From Kumtagia sp963839725 (GTDB lineage Bacteria; Pseudomonadota; Alphaproteobacteria; Rhizobiales; Rhizobiaceae): a DNA stretch of 64,000 bases. Position numbers and translations under genes: made by a program. The notes under the pieces are model-generated. The model ran no database searches. It worked only from the letters and a program-made list of their open reading frames with translations, and was not told where the DNA came from. The DNA lies in contig CAWIWT010000034.1 in NCBI GenBank assembly GCA_963839725.1, positions 62,001-126,000 on the forward strand, given 5' to 3'. This document shows, piece after piece, positions 17,801 to 24,604 of the stretch (the stretch's first letter is position 1; the number at the start of each line of letters is the position of its first letter).

Positions 17801-18732
17801 ATGGCGCGCGAGATTTCGTCAAGCCGCTGATCGATCAGGCGGAAGGTTTCCGGCGCCTGATGCTCTTGCTGGCGGACGAAATGTTCGACGGCGCTGGCAA
17901 GGATGCGGACATTTTCCTCGATCGAGCGCAACGACAGGGACTCCGGCAGGTTGCTGACCGCGTCGCTGATCGACTGCAAGCGTTCCGAAAGGGCGGCGAT
18001 TTCCGGGTCGCGCGTGTTATCGCGGGCGTCGACGCGGGTTTCAAAGGCAGTCCAGCGGCGGTCGAAGTCATCCCAACGGCGGTCGGAGGAGCGCACGGTG
18101 TCCTCGCGGGCGAGCGAAGCGAGGGCGCCCTTAACCTGTTCGACCTCCTCGCGCAGTGCGTTCAAGCTCTTGTCGTCGGTGCGCTCCGACAGATTGTGAA
18201 TGGCGCTGGAAATGCGGTCGATCTCGGATGCCAGACCCGAGCCCATTACCAACGAATTGCCGGATGAGGCGAGCATCCGGCTGAGTTCGCCGCGCAGGAC
18301 CTCGAATTCGCGGTTCATGTTGGATGCCATCTGCTGGCGCAGTTCTTCGCGCAAACCACTGAGTTCGGAGGCGATCCGGCCAGCCGACGCAATGCCTTCT
18401 TCCTGGCCGCGCACCTTGTCGTAGTCGCGTGCAAGAGACTGGAAAGGGGATTCAACCTCAGTTCTGCGAACAGACTGCTGAGAACCAGCGGAACGGGGCA
18501 ATTCGCGCTCGCGATGGCTGGGTGCAGGTTCATAGGCCGGCTGCTTCCACTCCTGATTTCGCGGCTCGCGGTCGCGGCCGACCTCGTCCAGCGCGTCGCG
18601 TGAGCGGTCGAGCCGACTTTCCAGGTTCTGCAGCGACTGCGTGATCTGCTCGAGCGTGGTACTCGGCTTGCGCTGCCTGTCCGCGTTCAGAGTGTCGAGA
18701 TCCGACCGTTTGCTGCTCATAGAACCGCCCAT
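14863..18732 (-). CDS. podJ: PodJ-like polar organelle protein (coiled coil, Sel1, PG-binding)
   Basis: A 1289-residue protein. Residues 1-about 660 are largely coiled coil (many heptad-rich segments such as LEQITQSLQNLESRLDRSRD), followed by an acidic and Pro/Ala-rich linker, one transmembrane helix near 850 (PMLMAATGLMVVLAGLKIG), a second low-complexity linker, four or five Sel1/TPR-like repeats (AKALFEVGARYADGRGVKAD and following), and a C-terminal peptidoglycan-binding domain (VRNIQTILNKNGYDAGNADG). This order matches PodJ of Caulobacter and Agrobacterium, which marks the new pole and recruits cell-cycle and division factors. Start is ATG 18732 or 18720. It is divergent from the MerR gene. 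A related Sel1 protein cannot be excluded, but length and order favour PodJ. Confidence 0.82.
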   Translation of the reverse strand: MGGSMSSKRSDLDTLNADRQRKPSTTLEQITQSLQNLESRLDRSRDALDEVGRDREPRNQEWKQPAYEPAPSHRERELPRSAGSQQSVRRTEVESPFQSLARDYDKVRGQEEGIASAGRIASELSGLREELRQQMASNMNREFEVLRGELSRMLASSGNSLVMGSGLASEIDRISSAIHNLSERTDDKSLNALREEVEQVKGALASLAREDTVRSSDRRWDDFDRRWTAFETRVDARDNTRDPEIAALSERLQSISDAVSNLPESLSLRSIEENVRILASAVEHFVRQQEHQAPETFRLIDQRLDEISRAIVATSVSNAPILDPEPFQRIEARISSLARQIDEIVEDRSTAQVIDHIVALTHRVDEIAGQGNLPDQAIEQLSRQVLAIAEKIDQTPVSSEREAILQDINERFDVLSAMIERRQGDAIDQGNTMFRDLERRLDDFADRLGQHSAAPLDTTRFMDVLDARFADFADQLASTPAHTGSHAIRNLEDRLESISARIDASAAKFAGMDSGLIRSLESQVAALSEHLSRPAAPLPELEDIGPRLDELERTISGSRDAIIQAAKQAAEQAVQSIGAQSEAPVVTGLTQDLKALESLTRRSDERNNKTFEAIHDTLIKIVDRLGSIDSEKTAEPAASRSAPAATTRVMDLEDTPPLHGDADDSGLPPVLKPSERTMSSPAAPARMPAEAAAEAAMAAIGSDVGEQRLAAPKTRSLFGGLSRALRRQEVAVKETPATSAMEPALPGDPTLEPSLDEPLDPQLANRPLEPGSGAPDLNAIMRRVREERNQTTNSGHTDAARQDFLAAARRHAQAAAAEAAISNKTTGEAGPMRTPGMGGFLKRYRKPMLMAATGLMVVLAGLKIGQMYLTGEDQVAASSPPLIADQKIDNLASADKPVRSAEQTVLPGTASMIEPEVETSDSAANLPDMDAGPAPAMETDEAAAPEANLADAPSQAKAEPTAPEAPETTSTKPAAAETASPAPEVAETASAVPTTAAAPTAIAEAQTVVPQDAGPVALREAAAAGDAKALFEVGARYADGRGVKADMKQAAIWYEKSAEVGFAPAQYRAGNLYEKAVGVDRDIPKAKSWYQKSAEQGNASAMHNLAVLYAMGADGTTDNESAAKWFKAAADLGVKDSQFNLGILAAKGIGMPRSLEESYKWFALAAKAGDSDAAKKRDEIANSLRPEQLQKARGEVEHWKAKPVNPETNSVEIPESWQEAPATTAAVDMEKAVRNIQTILNKNGYDAGNADGVMGQQTKDAIKQFQQDNKMTATGEIDEKLVRALLDRK

Positions 18733-18987
18733 CCGCCTGTGCTGGCCTACCAGCTTGTTCCTTGATCCTCCGGGGAAAGCGCATGCCCTGCAAGAAACGG
18801 ACGTGTTCCCGGCGATACGCCCGCTTCCGATGTTCGTGAAGAATTCGCTACAGGATAATCACGACAGCCCGACATGCGCACATTTCGCCCAACGTGGTAA
18901 ACAACGCGTTAACCAACCTTAACTTTGCGTCACGATTAGCAGGCAGCGGAGGGTGGCGCGATACGCGCGGATTCAACCAGTGGGAGA

Positions 18988-19038
18988 TTGAACTTCGACG
19001 CGCTCCCGGCTATACGCCACTCAATTACGTTAACGTAA
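18988..19038 (+). promoter_or_regulatory. Predicted merR promoter and operator
   Basis: TTGAAC (18988-18993), a 17-nt spacer and TATACG (19011-19016) form a sigma-70-like promoter. The predicted transcription start is followed at once by the perfect 14-bp palindrome TTACGTTAACGTAA (19025-19038). A related palindrome precedes the acyl-CoA dehydrogenase gene. The layout suggests autoregulation of the MerR-type protein. Confidence 0.6.
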
Positions 19039-19157
19039 GGGGACGTTGAACAACGCCGCTTGCGTTTGGTGCAACCTTGTGGAGCCGAAACCCCCGAACG
19101 GCATCCATTGAACATGCAGCTTTGGCTTGCATGGCGAGACGGGGCAGCTTGATCAAA

Positions 19158-19625
19158 ATGATGAAACCAATGATGTCCGGTGATGAAGCCGGGATGGGAT
19201 TTGCCGTGCATTCCGAGTTTGAAGGCGATGAAAGCAGGCTTCTCAAGATCGGCGAAATGGCGAAAATCTACGGAGTAACGCTGCGTACGCTGCGCTTCTA
19301 TGAGGATAAGGGACTGCTTAATCCCAAGCGAGAAGGCAGCAATCGCCTCTACACGAGGCGGGATCGCGCACGCCTGAAGCTGATTCTGCTCGGCCGCAAG
19401 GTCGGCTTTTCGCTTCGTGACGTTAAGCAGATTCTCGATCTTTATGACCCCACGGGGTCGAACGCCAAGCAGATGCGGCTGACCCTCGACAAGTCGGAAA
19501 AGCAGCTCGGCCGCCTGCAAAAGCAGCGCATGGCGATCGAGGATGCGATTAACGAATTGAGCCAGCTGATGGCCGTTGTCCGCCAGACGCTGAGCCAGCG
19601 GACCGTAGCGGCAAACATCGCCTGA
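19158..19625 (+). CDS. MerR family regulator of the beta-oxidation genes
   Basis: About 155 residues from ATG 19158 (the frame opens at 19077, but the first 27 residues look non-coding; ATG 19161 is equally possible). The DNA-binding helix-turn-helix has the MerR signature KIGEMAKIYGVTLRTLRFYE, DKGLLNPKREGSNRLYTR, then KLILLGRKVGFSLRDVKQIL and a C-terminal dimerisation coiled coil (SEKQLGRLQKQRMAIEDAI). No Cys-rich metal-binding tail is present. Proteins of this type sit next to acyl-CoA or branched-chain acyl-CoA catabolic genes in Proteobacteria (LiuR-like). Palindromic sites upstream of this gene and of the next one support direct control of both. Confidence 0.85.
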   Translation: MMKPMMSGDEAGMGFAVHSEFEGDESRLLKIGEMAKIYGVTLRTLRFYEDKGLLNPKREGSNRLYTRRDRARLKLILLGRKVGFSLRDVKQILDLYDPTGSNAKQMRLTLDKSEKQLGRLQKQRMAIEDAINELSQLMAVVRQTLSQRTVAANIA

Positions 19626-19706
19626 GTGGCGCTTTCACCGTAACGGTGATCTGCTAGGCTCACGGACATCGTTCCACGGCAGTTCGATTTCAAGATAGGT
19701 TTGGAC

Positions 19707-19742
19707 GGGCGGTGATCTTTCGGTCGCCGCCCGTTTCGTTTT
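19707..19742 (+). terminator. Rho-independent terminator after the MerR gene
   Basis: The stem GGGCGGTGA (19707-19715) pairs with TCGCCGCCC (19724-19732; one G-U pair) around an 8-nt loop, followed by the T-rich GTTTCGTTTTGG. It lies 82 bp after the stop codon and upstream of the next promoter. Confidence 0.65.
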
Positions 19743-19767
19743 GGTCGTGGAAACACTCTGATCAGAA

Positions 19768-19796
19768 TTGACGTTTACGCAAACGTCAATTAAGGA
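19768..19796 (+). promoter_or_regulatory. Operator/promoter of the acyl-CoA dehydrogenase gene
   Basis: TTGACGTTT (19768-19776) and AAACGTCAA (19781-19789) are perfect 9-bp inverted repeats around ACGC. The left arm includes a -35-like TTGACG, and TAAGGA 17 nt further on could be the -10. The core ACGTT/AACGT matches the palindrome in the merR promoter, so it is probably bound by the same regulator. Confidence 0.65.
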
Positions 19797-19866
19797 TTCG
19801 AGGTTGTCGGCTGGCTTTGCTGCTTCATGCGCAATAGGCTGATGGTGCGCGGTTTGAGGAGGAAGC

Positions 19867-21663
19867 ATGCCGACCTACAAGGCCCCGGTTCGCGATACGC
19901 TGTTCGTGCTCAATGAAGTGCTCGGATATGAGCGCTACAGCAATTTGCCCGGCTTCTCCGACGCGCCGCCGGATGTGCTGGAAGCCATCCTCGACGAAGC
20001 CGCGAAACTCGCTCAAAACGTCATGCAGCCGCTCAACCGCATTGGCGATACGCAGGGTTGTGTCCGCCACGACGACGGCTCGGTAAGCACGCCGCCGGGT
20101 TTCAAGGAAGCGTTTAACCAGTATCGCGAAGGCGGCTGGATGGGGCTCGCCGTTCCGGCCGAGTTCGGCGGGCAGGGCTTGCCTTACTGCGTTCACACTG
20201 CGGTTGGCGAATATATGGTGTCGGCCAACATGGCGTTGATGATGTATCCCGGCCTGACCCAGGGCGCGATCGCCGCGATACTCGTTCACGGCGACGACGA
20301 GCAGAGGCAGAAATACCTGCCGCAGATGGTCGGGGGTAGATGGACCGGTACCATGAACCTGACCGAGCCGCACTGCGGCACCGATCTGGGCCTTCTGCGC
20401 ACCAAGGCCGTACCTCAGGCGGACGGCTCCTACAAGATTTCGGGCCAGAAGATTTTCATCTCCGCCGGTGAACACGACATGGCGGAAAACATCGTGCATC
20501 TGGTGCTCGCCCGCATCGAAGGCGCGCCAAAAGGCGTCAAGGGCATCTCGCTGTTCATCGTGCCGAAATTCATTCCGGACGCGGATGGTGCGCCGGGGGC
20601 CCGCAACAAGGTTTCGTGCGGTTCCATCGAGGAGAAGATGGGTATCCACGGCAACTCGACCTGCGTCATGAACTACGACGAGGCGACGGGCTGGCTGATC
20701 GGCGAAGCAAATACCGGTCTGAAGGCGATGTTCACGATGATGAACGAGGCGCGTCTGGGCGTCGGGTTGCAAGGCCTTGCGATCGGCGAGGCGGCGTATC
20801 AGGCAGCTGCCGCCTATGCCAAGGAGCGGCTGCAAGGTCGTGCGCTTGCCGGGCCGCAGGCGCCCGACAAGCCAGCCGATCCGATCATCGTTCATCCCGA
20901 TGTGCGCCGCAGTCTGATGACGATGAGAGCCTTCAACGAAGCCGGCCGCGCGCTCGCGCTGTGGACGGCGATTCGGTCGGATGTTGCTCATCGCTCTGGC
21001 GATGACAAGGATCAGCAGGTAGCGGACGACGCGCTCGGCTTGATGACGCCAATCGTCAAGGGCGTCCTGACAGACAAGGGATTTGAGCATGCCGTCATGG
21101 CGCAGCAGGTGTTCGGCGGCCACGGCTACATCGAAGAACATGGCATGAGCCAGTTCGTTCGCGACGCGCGCATCGCGATGATTTACGAGGGCGCCAACGG
21201 CATCCAGGCGCTCGATCTTGTCGGCCGCAAGCTGGCCTTGAACGGGGGGCGGGCGATCCAGGTCTTCTTCAAGGAAGTTGGCGAGTTCTGCGAGGCCAAC
21301 CGCGCCGATGAAAAGATGGCGCCGTTCACCAAGGCGCTGAAAAAAAGTCTGAACGACCTGCAAGCGGCGACGTTGTGGCTGATGCAGAATGCCATGGCGA
21401 AGCCCGACAACGCCGGCGCTGCGTCGACTGATTATATGCACCTCTTTGGCCTGGTCGCCTTGGGTTACATGTGGGGCCAGATGGTGAAGGCCGCGCATGC
21501 GAAGCTGGCCAACGGCGCGAACGGGTCCGAATCGTTCTACGCGCACAAGATTGTCACGGGGCGCTATTTCATGGAACGCGTCATGCCCGAGACCGGAGCA
21601 CATCTCGCCCGCATCTCGAGCGGCGCGGACACGATGATGGCGCTCCCTGCGGAGGCGTTTTAG
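19867..21663 (+). CDS. Acyl-CoA dehydrogenase, long C-terminal type
   Basis: A 598-residue FAD-dependent acyl-CoA dehydrogenase of the large (about 600-residue) bacterial class with an extra C-terminal helical domain. It begins with the usual MPTYKAPVRDTLFVLNEVL segment; the FAD/substrate motif LTEPHCGTDLGLLRT lies in the middle domain and the catalytic base is expected at Glu441 in MIYEGANGIQALDLVGRK. It catalyses alpha,beta-dehydrogenation of acyl-CoA thioesters and passes electrons to ETF. ATG 19867 with GGAGGA upstream. First gene of the beta-oxidation block and preceded by the palindromic operator. Confidence 0.92.
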   Translation: MPTYKAPVRDTLFVLNEVLGYERYSNLPGFSDAPPDVLEAILDEAAKLAQNVMQPLNRIGDTQGCVRHDDGSVSTPPGFKEAFNQYREGGWMGLAVPAEFGGQGLPYCVHTAVGEYMVSANMALMMYPGLTQGAIAAILVHGDDEQRQKYLPQMVGGRWTGTMNLTEPHCGTDLGLLRTKAVPQADGSYKISGQKIFISAGEHDMAENIVHLVLARIEGAPKGVKGISLFIVPKFIPDADGAPGARNKVSCGSIEEKMGIHGNSTCVMNYDEATGWLIGEANTGLKAMFTMMNEARLGVGLQGLAIGEAAYQAAAAYAKERLQGRALAGPQAPDKPADPIIVHPDVRRSLMTMRAFNEAGRALALWTAIRSDVAHRSGDDKDQQVADDALGLMTPIVKGVLTDKGFEHAVMAQQVFGGHGYIEEHGMSQFVRDARIAMIYEGANGIQALDLVGRKLALNGGRAIQVFFKEVGEFCEANRADEKMAPFTKALKKSLNDLQAATLWLMQNAMAKPDNAGAASTDYMHLFGLVALGYMWGQMVKAAHAKLANGANGSESFYAHKIVTGRYFMERVMPETGAHLARISSGADTMMALPAEAF

Positions 21664-21706
21664 GGAGTGAATCTCCAACGGGAACGGATGTCGATGCTCT
21701 ACGTTG

Positions 21707-21863
21707 CCCCCCTCTGTCCTGCCAGACATCTCCCCCTCAAGGGGGGAGATCAGCTGTCATATTTTTTGCCGATCTCAATCACCGCCCTTGGCAGTGAGGC
21801 GATGCGTGTGAAGCTGCTGATCTCCCCCCTTGAGGGGGAGATGTCCGGCAGGACAGAGGGGGG
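21707..21863. repeat. 48-nt inverted repeat between two dehydrogenase genes
   Basis: Left arm 21707-21754 (starts CCCCCCTCTGTCCTGCCAGA, contains CTCCCCCTCAAGGGGGGAG) and right arm 21816-21863 are reverse complements with one mismatch, separated by 61 nt. Each arm also contains its own small hairpin. In mRNA this would fold into a very stable cruciform-like structure between the two coding regions. Confidence 0.85.
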
Positions 21864-21899
21864 TGTTGATGGACTAGTATTGTCAGGGGAGTCAGTGCG

Positions 21900-23072
21900 A
21901 TGACCTCCGACCCCACAAATATTCTCGGCCTGCCGAAACCCGCATGGGCAGCGGATGAGGTCGGCATGCTCTACGATATGGCGCACCGCTTCATGTCGGA
22001 GGAGATTGCGCCGCGCTACGACGAGTTCGAGAAGAACGAGATGGTCGATCGCGCGTCTTGGGAAAAGGCTGGCGCGGCGGGGCTCCTCTGCGCCTCGATG
22101 CCGGAGGAATATGGCGGTGCCGGCGGAACATTCGCCCATGAGAGCGCCATCATCGAAGCCATCAGCCATGTCGGCGTCGATGGGTTTGGCATTGGTTTGC
22201 ACAATGCGATCGTCGCCCCCTATATCCTTCAATACGGCTCGGAAGAGCAGAAGAAGAAATGGTTGCCGAAGCTTGCCACCGGCGAACTGATCGGCGCCAT
22301 AGCAATGACCGAGCCCGGCGCCGGTTCCGACCTGCAGGGCGTCAAGACGCGCGCCGAGAAGGACGGCAATCGATACCGCATCAACGGCTCGAAAACATTC
22401 ATCACCAACGGCCAGCTCGCCAACTTCATCATCGTCGTCACCAAGACCGATCCGTCAGAGGGCGCCAAGGGCACCTCGCTGATCGTTATCGAAACGGATG
22501 AGGTTGATGGGTTCCAGCGCGGCCGCAACCTCGACAAGATCGGTCTGAAGGCCAATGACACCTCGGAGCTATTCTTCAACGACGTCCGCGTGCCGACATC
22601 CAATTTGCTCGGCCATGAGGAAGGGCAGGGCTTTGTCCACCTCATGCAGCAATTGCCGCAAGAGCGCCTGCAAATCGGCACGTCGGCAATTGCCATGGCC
22701 GAACGCGCGCTGGCGCTCACCATCGACTACGTGAAAGAGCGTCAAGCGTTTGGCAAGGCGATCATCGATTTCCAGAACACTCAGTTCAAGCTGGCGGAGT
22801 TGAAGACCGAAGTCACCATTGGTCGGGTCTTCTATAATGATTGCGTCAGCCGCCACCTCGCCGGTGGCCTCGACCCGGTGACAGCATCAATGGCCAAATA
22901 TTGGCTCAGCGACCTTCAGGGAAGAGTGGTCGATGAGTGCCTGCAACTGTTCGGTGGCTATGGCTATATGAACGAATATCCGATCGCCCGGATGTACCGC
23001 GACGCCCGCGTCCAGCGCATCTATGGCGGCACCAACGAGATCATGAAATTGCTGATTGCGAGGAGTTTGTGA
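21900..23072 (+). CDS. Long-chain-type acyl-CoA dehydrogenase
   Basis: A 390-residue acyl-CoA dehydrogenase of canonical length. Motifs: AMTEPGAGSDLQGVKT (FAD/substrate), a C-terminal IYGGTNEIMKLLIA. The usual MCAD-type Glu in the C-terminal YEGT motif is Gly here; as in mammalian LCAD the base is expected in the preceding helix, and Glu268 (AIAMAERALA) aligns with that position by eye. Specificity for long chains is therefore likely but inferred. ATG 21900 with AGGGGAG upstream. Downstream of the larger dehydrogenase gene, separated by a 48-nt inverted repeat. Confidence 0.92.
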   Translation: MTSDPTNILGLPKPAWAADEVGMLYDMAHRFMSEEIAPRYDEFEKNEMVDRASWEKAGAAGLLCASMPEEYGGAGGTFAHESAIIEAISHVGVDGFGIGLHNAIVAPYILQYGSEEQKKKWLPKLATGELIGAIAMTEPGAGSDLQGVKTRAEKDGNRYRINGSKTFITNGQLANFIIVVTKTDPSEGAKGTSLIVIETDEVDGFQRGRNLDKIGLKANDTSELFFNDVRVPTSNLLGHEEGQGFVHLMQQLPQERLQIGTSAIAMAERALALTIDYVKERQAFGKAIIDFQNTQFKLAELKTEVTIGRVFYNDCVSRHLAGGLDPVTASMAKYWLSDLQGRVVDECLQLFGGYGYMNEYPIARMYRDARVQRIYGGTNEIMKLLIARSL

Positions 23073-23098
23073 GTTTGAAGATCACCCTACCTCGCTGG

Positions 23099-23186
23099 TC
23101 GGTCGTTATTCCTCTGTCGTCGGTCGCAATTCAACGGCTGCCCGCCGGATTTTTCTTTCGACCGACGACTGACGAATAACGACCGA
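23099..23186. repeat. Imperfect 28-nt inverted repeat
   Basis: TCGGTCGTTATTCCTCTGTC... (23099-23126) pairs with ...GACGAATAACGACCGA (23159-23186) around a 32-nt loop, with a few mismatches. It lies between the dehydrogenase stop and the thiolase ribosome binding site. Its sequence differs from the CCCTC-type repeats. It may stabilise the upstream mRNA or attenuate read-through. Confidence 0.65.
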
Positions 23187-23213
23187 CGAATCGCCTGACG
23201 CAAGGAGACGAAA

Positions 23214-24422
23214 ATGGCCGAAGCTTTTGTCTATGACGCCGTGCGCACCCCCCGGGGACGCGGCAAGAAGGACGGCTCGCTGCACGAGGTTCCGGCGGTC
23301 CGGCTTGCGGCCCGGACGCTTGAGGCGATCCGCGATCGCAATGGGCTCGATACCGGCCAGGTTGACGACATCATCTTCGGATGCGTCGATCCGGTCGGCG
23401 AGGCTGGTTCGGTCATTCCGCGCTCGGCTGCCTTCGAGGCCGGCTACGCGACCTCCGCTCCCGGCATGCAGATCTCGCGTTTCTGCGCGTCAGGCCTCGA
23501 TGCGGTTAACTTCGGTGCCGCCAAAATCGCGCAAGGGTCCGACGAGATCGTCATTGCCGGCGGCGTGGAATCCATGTCGCGCGTCGGCATGGGCATGTCG
23601 GGCGGCGCTTGGTTCATGGACCCTTCGGTAGGCCTGCCTGGCTGGTTCATGCCGCAAGGGGTCTCCGCCGACGTGATCGCCACCAAATACGGGTTCTCGC
23701 GCGATGACGTCGACGCCTATGCGGTGGAGAGCCAGAAGCGCGCGGCGAAGGCATGGGAGAAGGGATACTTCAAGAACTCCGTCATTCCGATCAAGGATCA
23801 GAACGGGCTGACCATCCTCGATCATGACGAGCATATGCGCCCGACGACCGACATGCAGTCGCTTGCCGCGCTCAATCCGTCCTTCATCATGCCCGGCGAA
23901 ATGGGCGGGTTCGACGCGGTCGCCGTCCAGCGCTATCCGGAACTGGAGGAAGTCAACCACGTCCACCATGCCGGCAATTCGTCGGGGATCGTGGATGGCG
24001 CGGCCGCCGTGCTACTCGGCTCGAAGAAGGCAGGCAAGTCGATGGGTCTGAAGCCGCGCGCGCGCATCAGGGCGTTCGCCAACATCGGCTCCGAGCCGGC
24101 GATCATGCTGACCGGCCCGGTCGATGTCACGGAGAAGCTGCTGAAGCGCGCCAAGATGAAGCTCTCGGACATCGATCTGTTCGAGCTGAATGAAGCCTTC
24201 GCGGCAGTCGTGTTGCGCTACATCCAGGCCTTCGACATCGACAAGGACAAGATCAACGTCAATGGCGGGGCGATTGCCATGGGCCATCCGCTCGGCGCTA
24301 CCGGCGCGATGATCTTCGGCACGGTGCTGGACGAGATGGAGCGCCGCGACTTGAACACCGCGCTGGTGACTCTCTGCATAGGCGCCGGCATGGGCACTGC
24401 CACGATTATCGAACGGGTTTAG
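23214..24422 (+). CDS. fadA: Acetyl-CoA C-acyltransferase (thiolase)
   Basis: A 402-residue thiolase that cleaves 3-ketoacyl-CoA in the last step of beta-oxidation. Catalytic residues: Cys91 in SRFCASGLDAVN (acyl acceptor), His358 in GGAIAMGHPLGATGA and Cys388 in LCIGAGMG. Full length. ATG 23214 preceded by AAGGAGACGAAA. With the FadB-type fusion downstream it forms the two-subunit oxidation complex, although here alpha and beta genes are separated by a repeat element and are in the order beta-alpha. The symbol is by function; biosynthetic thiolase activity is less likely in this context. Confidence 0.9.
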   Translation: MAEAFVYDAVRTPRGRGKKDGSLHEVPAVRLAARTLEAIRDRNGLDTGQVDDIIFGCVDPVGEAGSVIPRSAAFEAGYATSAPGMQISRFCASGLDAVNFGAAKIAQGSDEIVIAGGVESMSRVGMGMSGGAWFMDPSVGLPGWFMPQGVSADVIATKYGFSRDDVDAYAVESQKRAAKAWEKGYFKNSVIPIKDQNGLTILDHDEHMRPTTDMQSLAALNPSFIMPGEMGGFDAVAVQRYPELEEVNHVHHAGNSSGIVDGAAAVLLGSKKAGKSMGLKPRARIRAFANIGSEPAIMLTGPVDVTEKLLKRAKMKLSDIDLFELNEAFAAVVLRYIQAFDIDKDKINVNGGAIAMGHPLGATGAMIFGTVLDEMERRDLNTALVTLCIGAGMGTATIIERV

Positions 24423-24430
24423 CACCCTTT

Positions 24431-24544
24431 ACCCTCCCCCTTGGGGGGAGGGTCGACGCGAAGCGTCGAGGTGGGGGTCACGACCTCATATTGCCCCCAC
24501 CTCGCTCACTTCGCTCGCGACCCTTGCCGCAAGGGGAGGGTAGG
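24431..24544. repeat. Palindromic repeat pair upstream of the FadB-type gene
   Basis: The unit ACCCTCCCCCTTGGGGGGAG at 24431 is followed by GACGCGAAGCGTC and CGAGGTGGGGG (24468-24478). An inverted unit begins CCCCCACCTCG (24494-24504) and ends with CCCTTGCCGCAAGGGGAGGG. Same vocabulary as the other CCCTC/GAGGG repeats. Confidence 0.75.
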
Positions 24545-24604
24545 CCAATCGCCACTGTCGCGCCCGAACGCTGGCGCAACTGCATCCAAGGAGGACGCTC
24601 CCCA

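Noticed and set aside
19825..21729. 634-codon minus-strand open frame opposite the acyl-CoA dehydrogenase
   Set aside because: Pure antisense of a conserved gene in a GC-rich genome; the translation is rich in Arg, His and Gly and has no domain or ribosome binding site.
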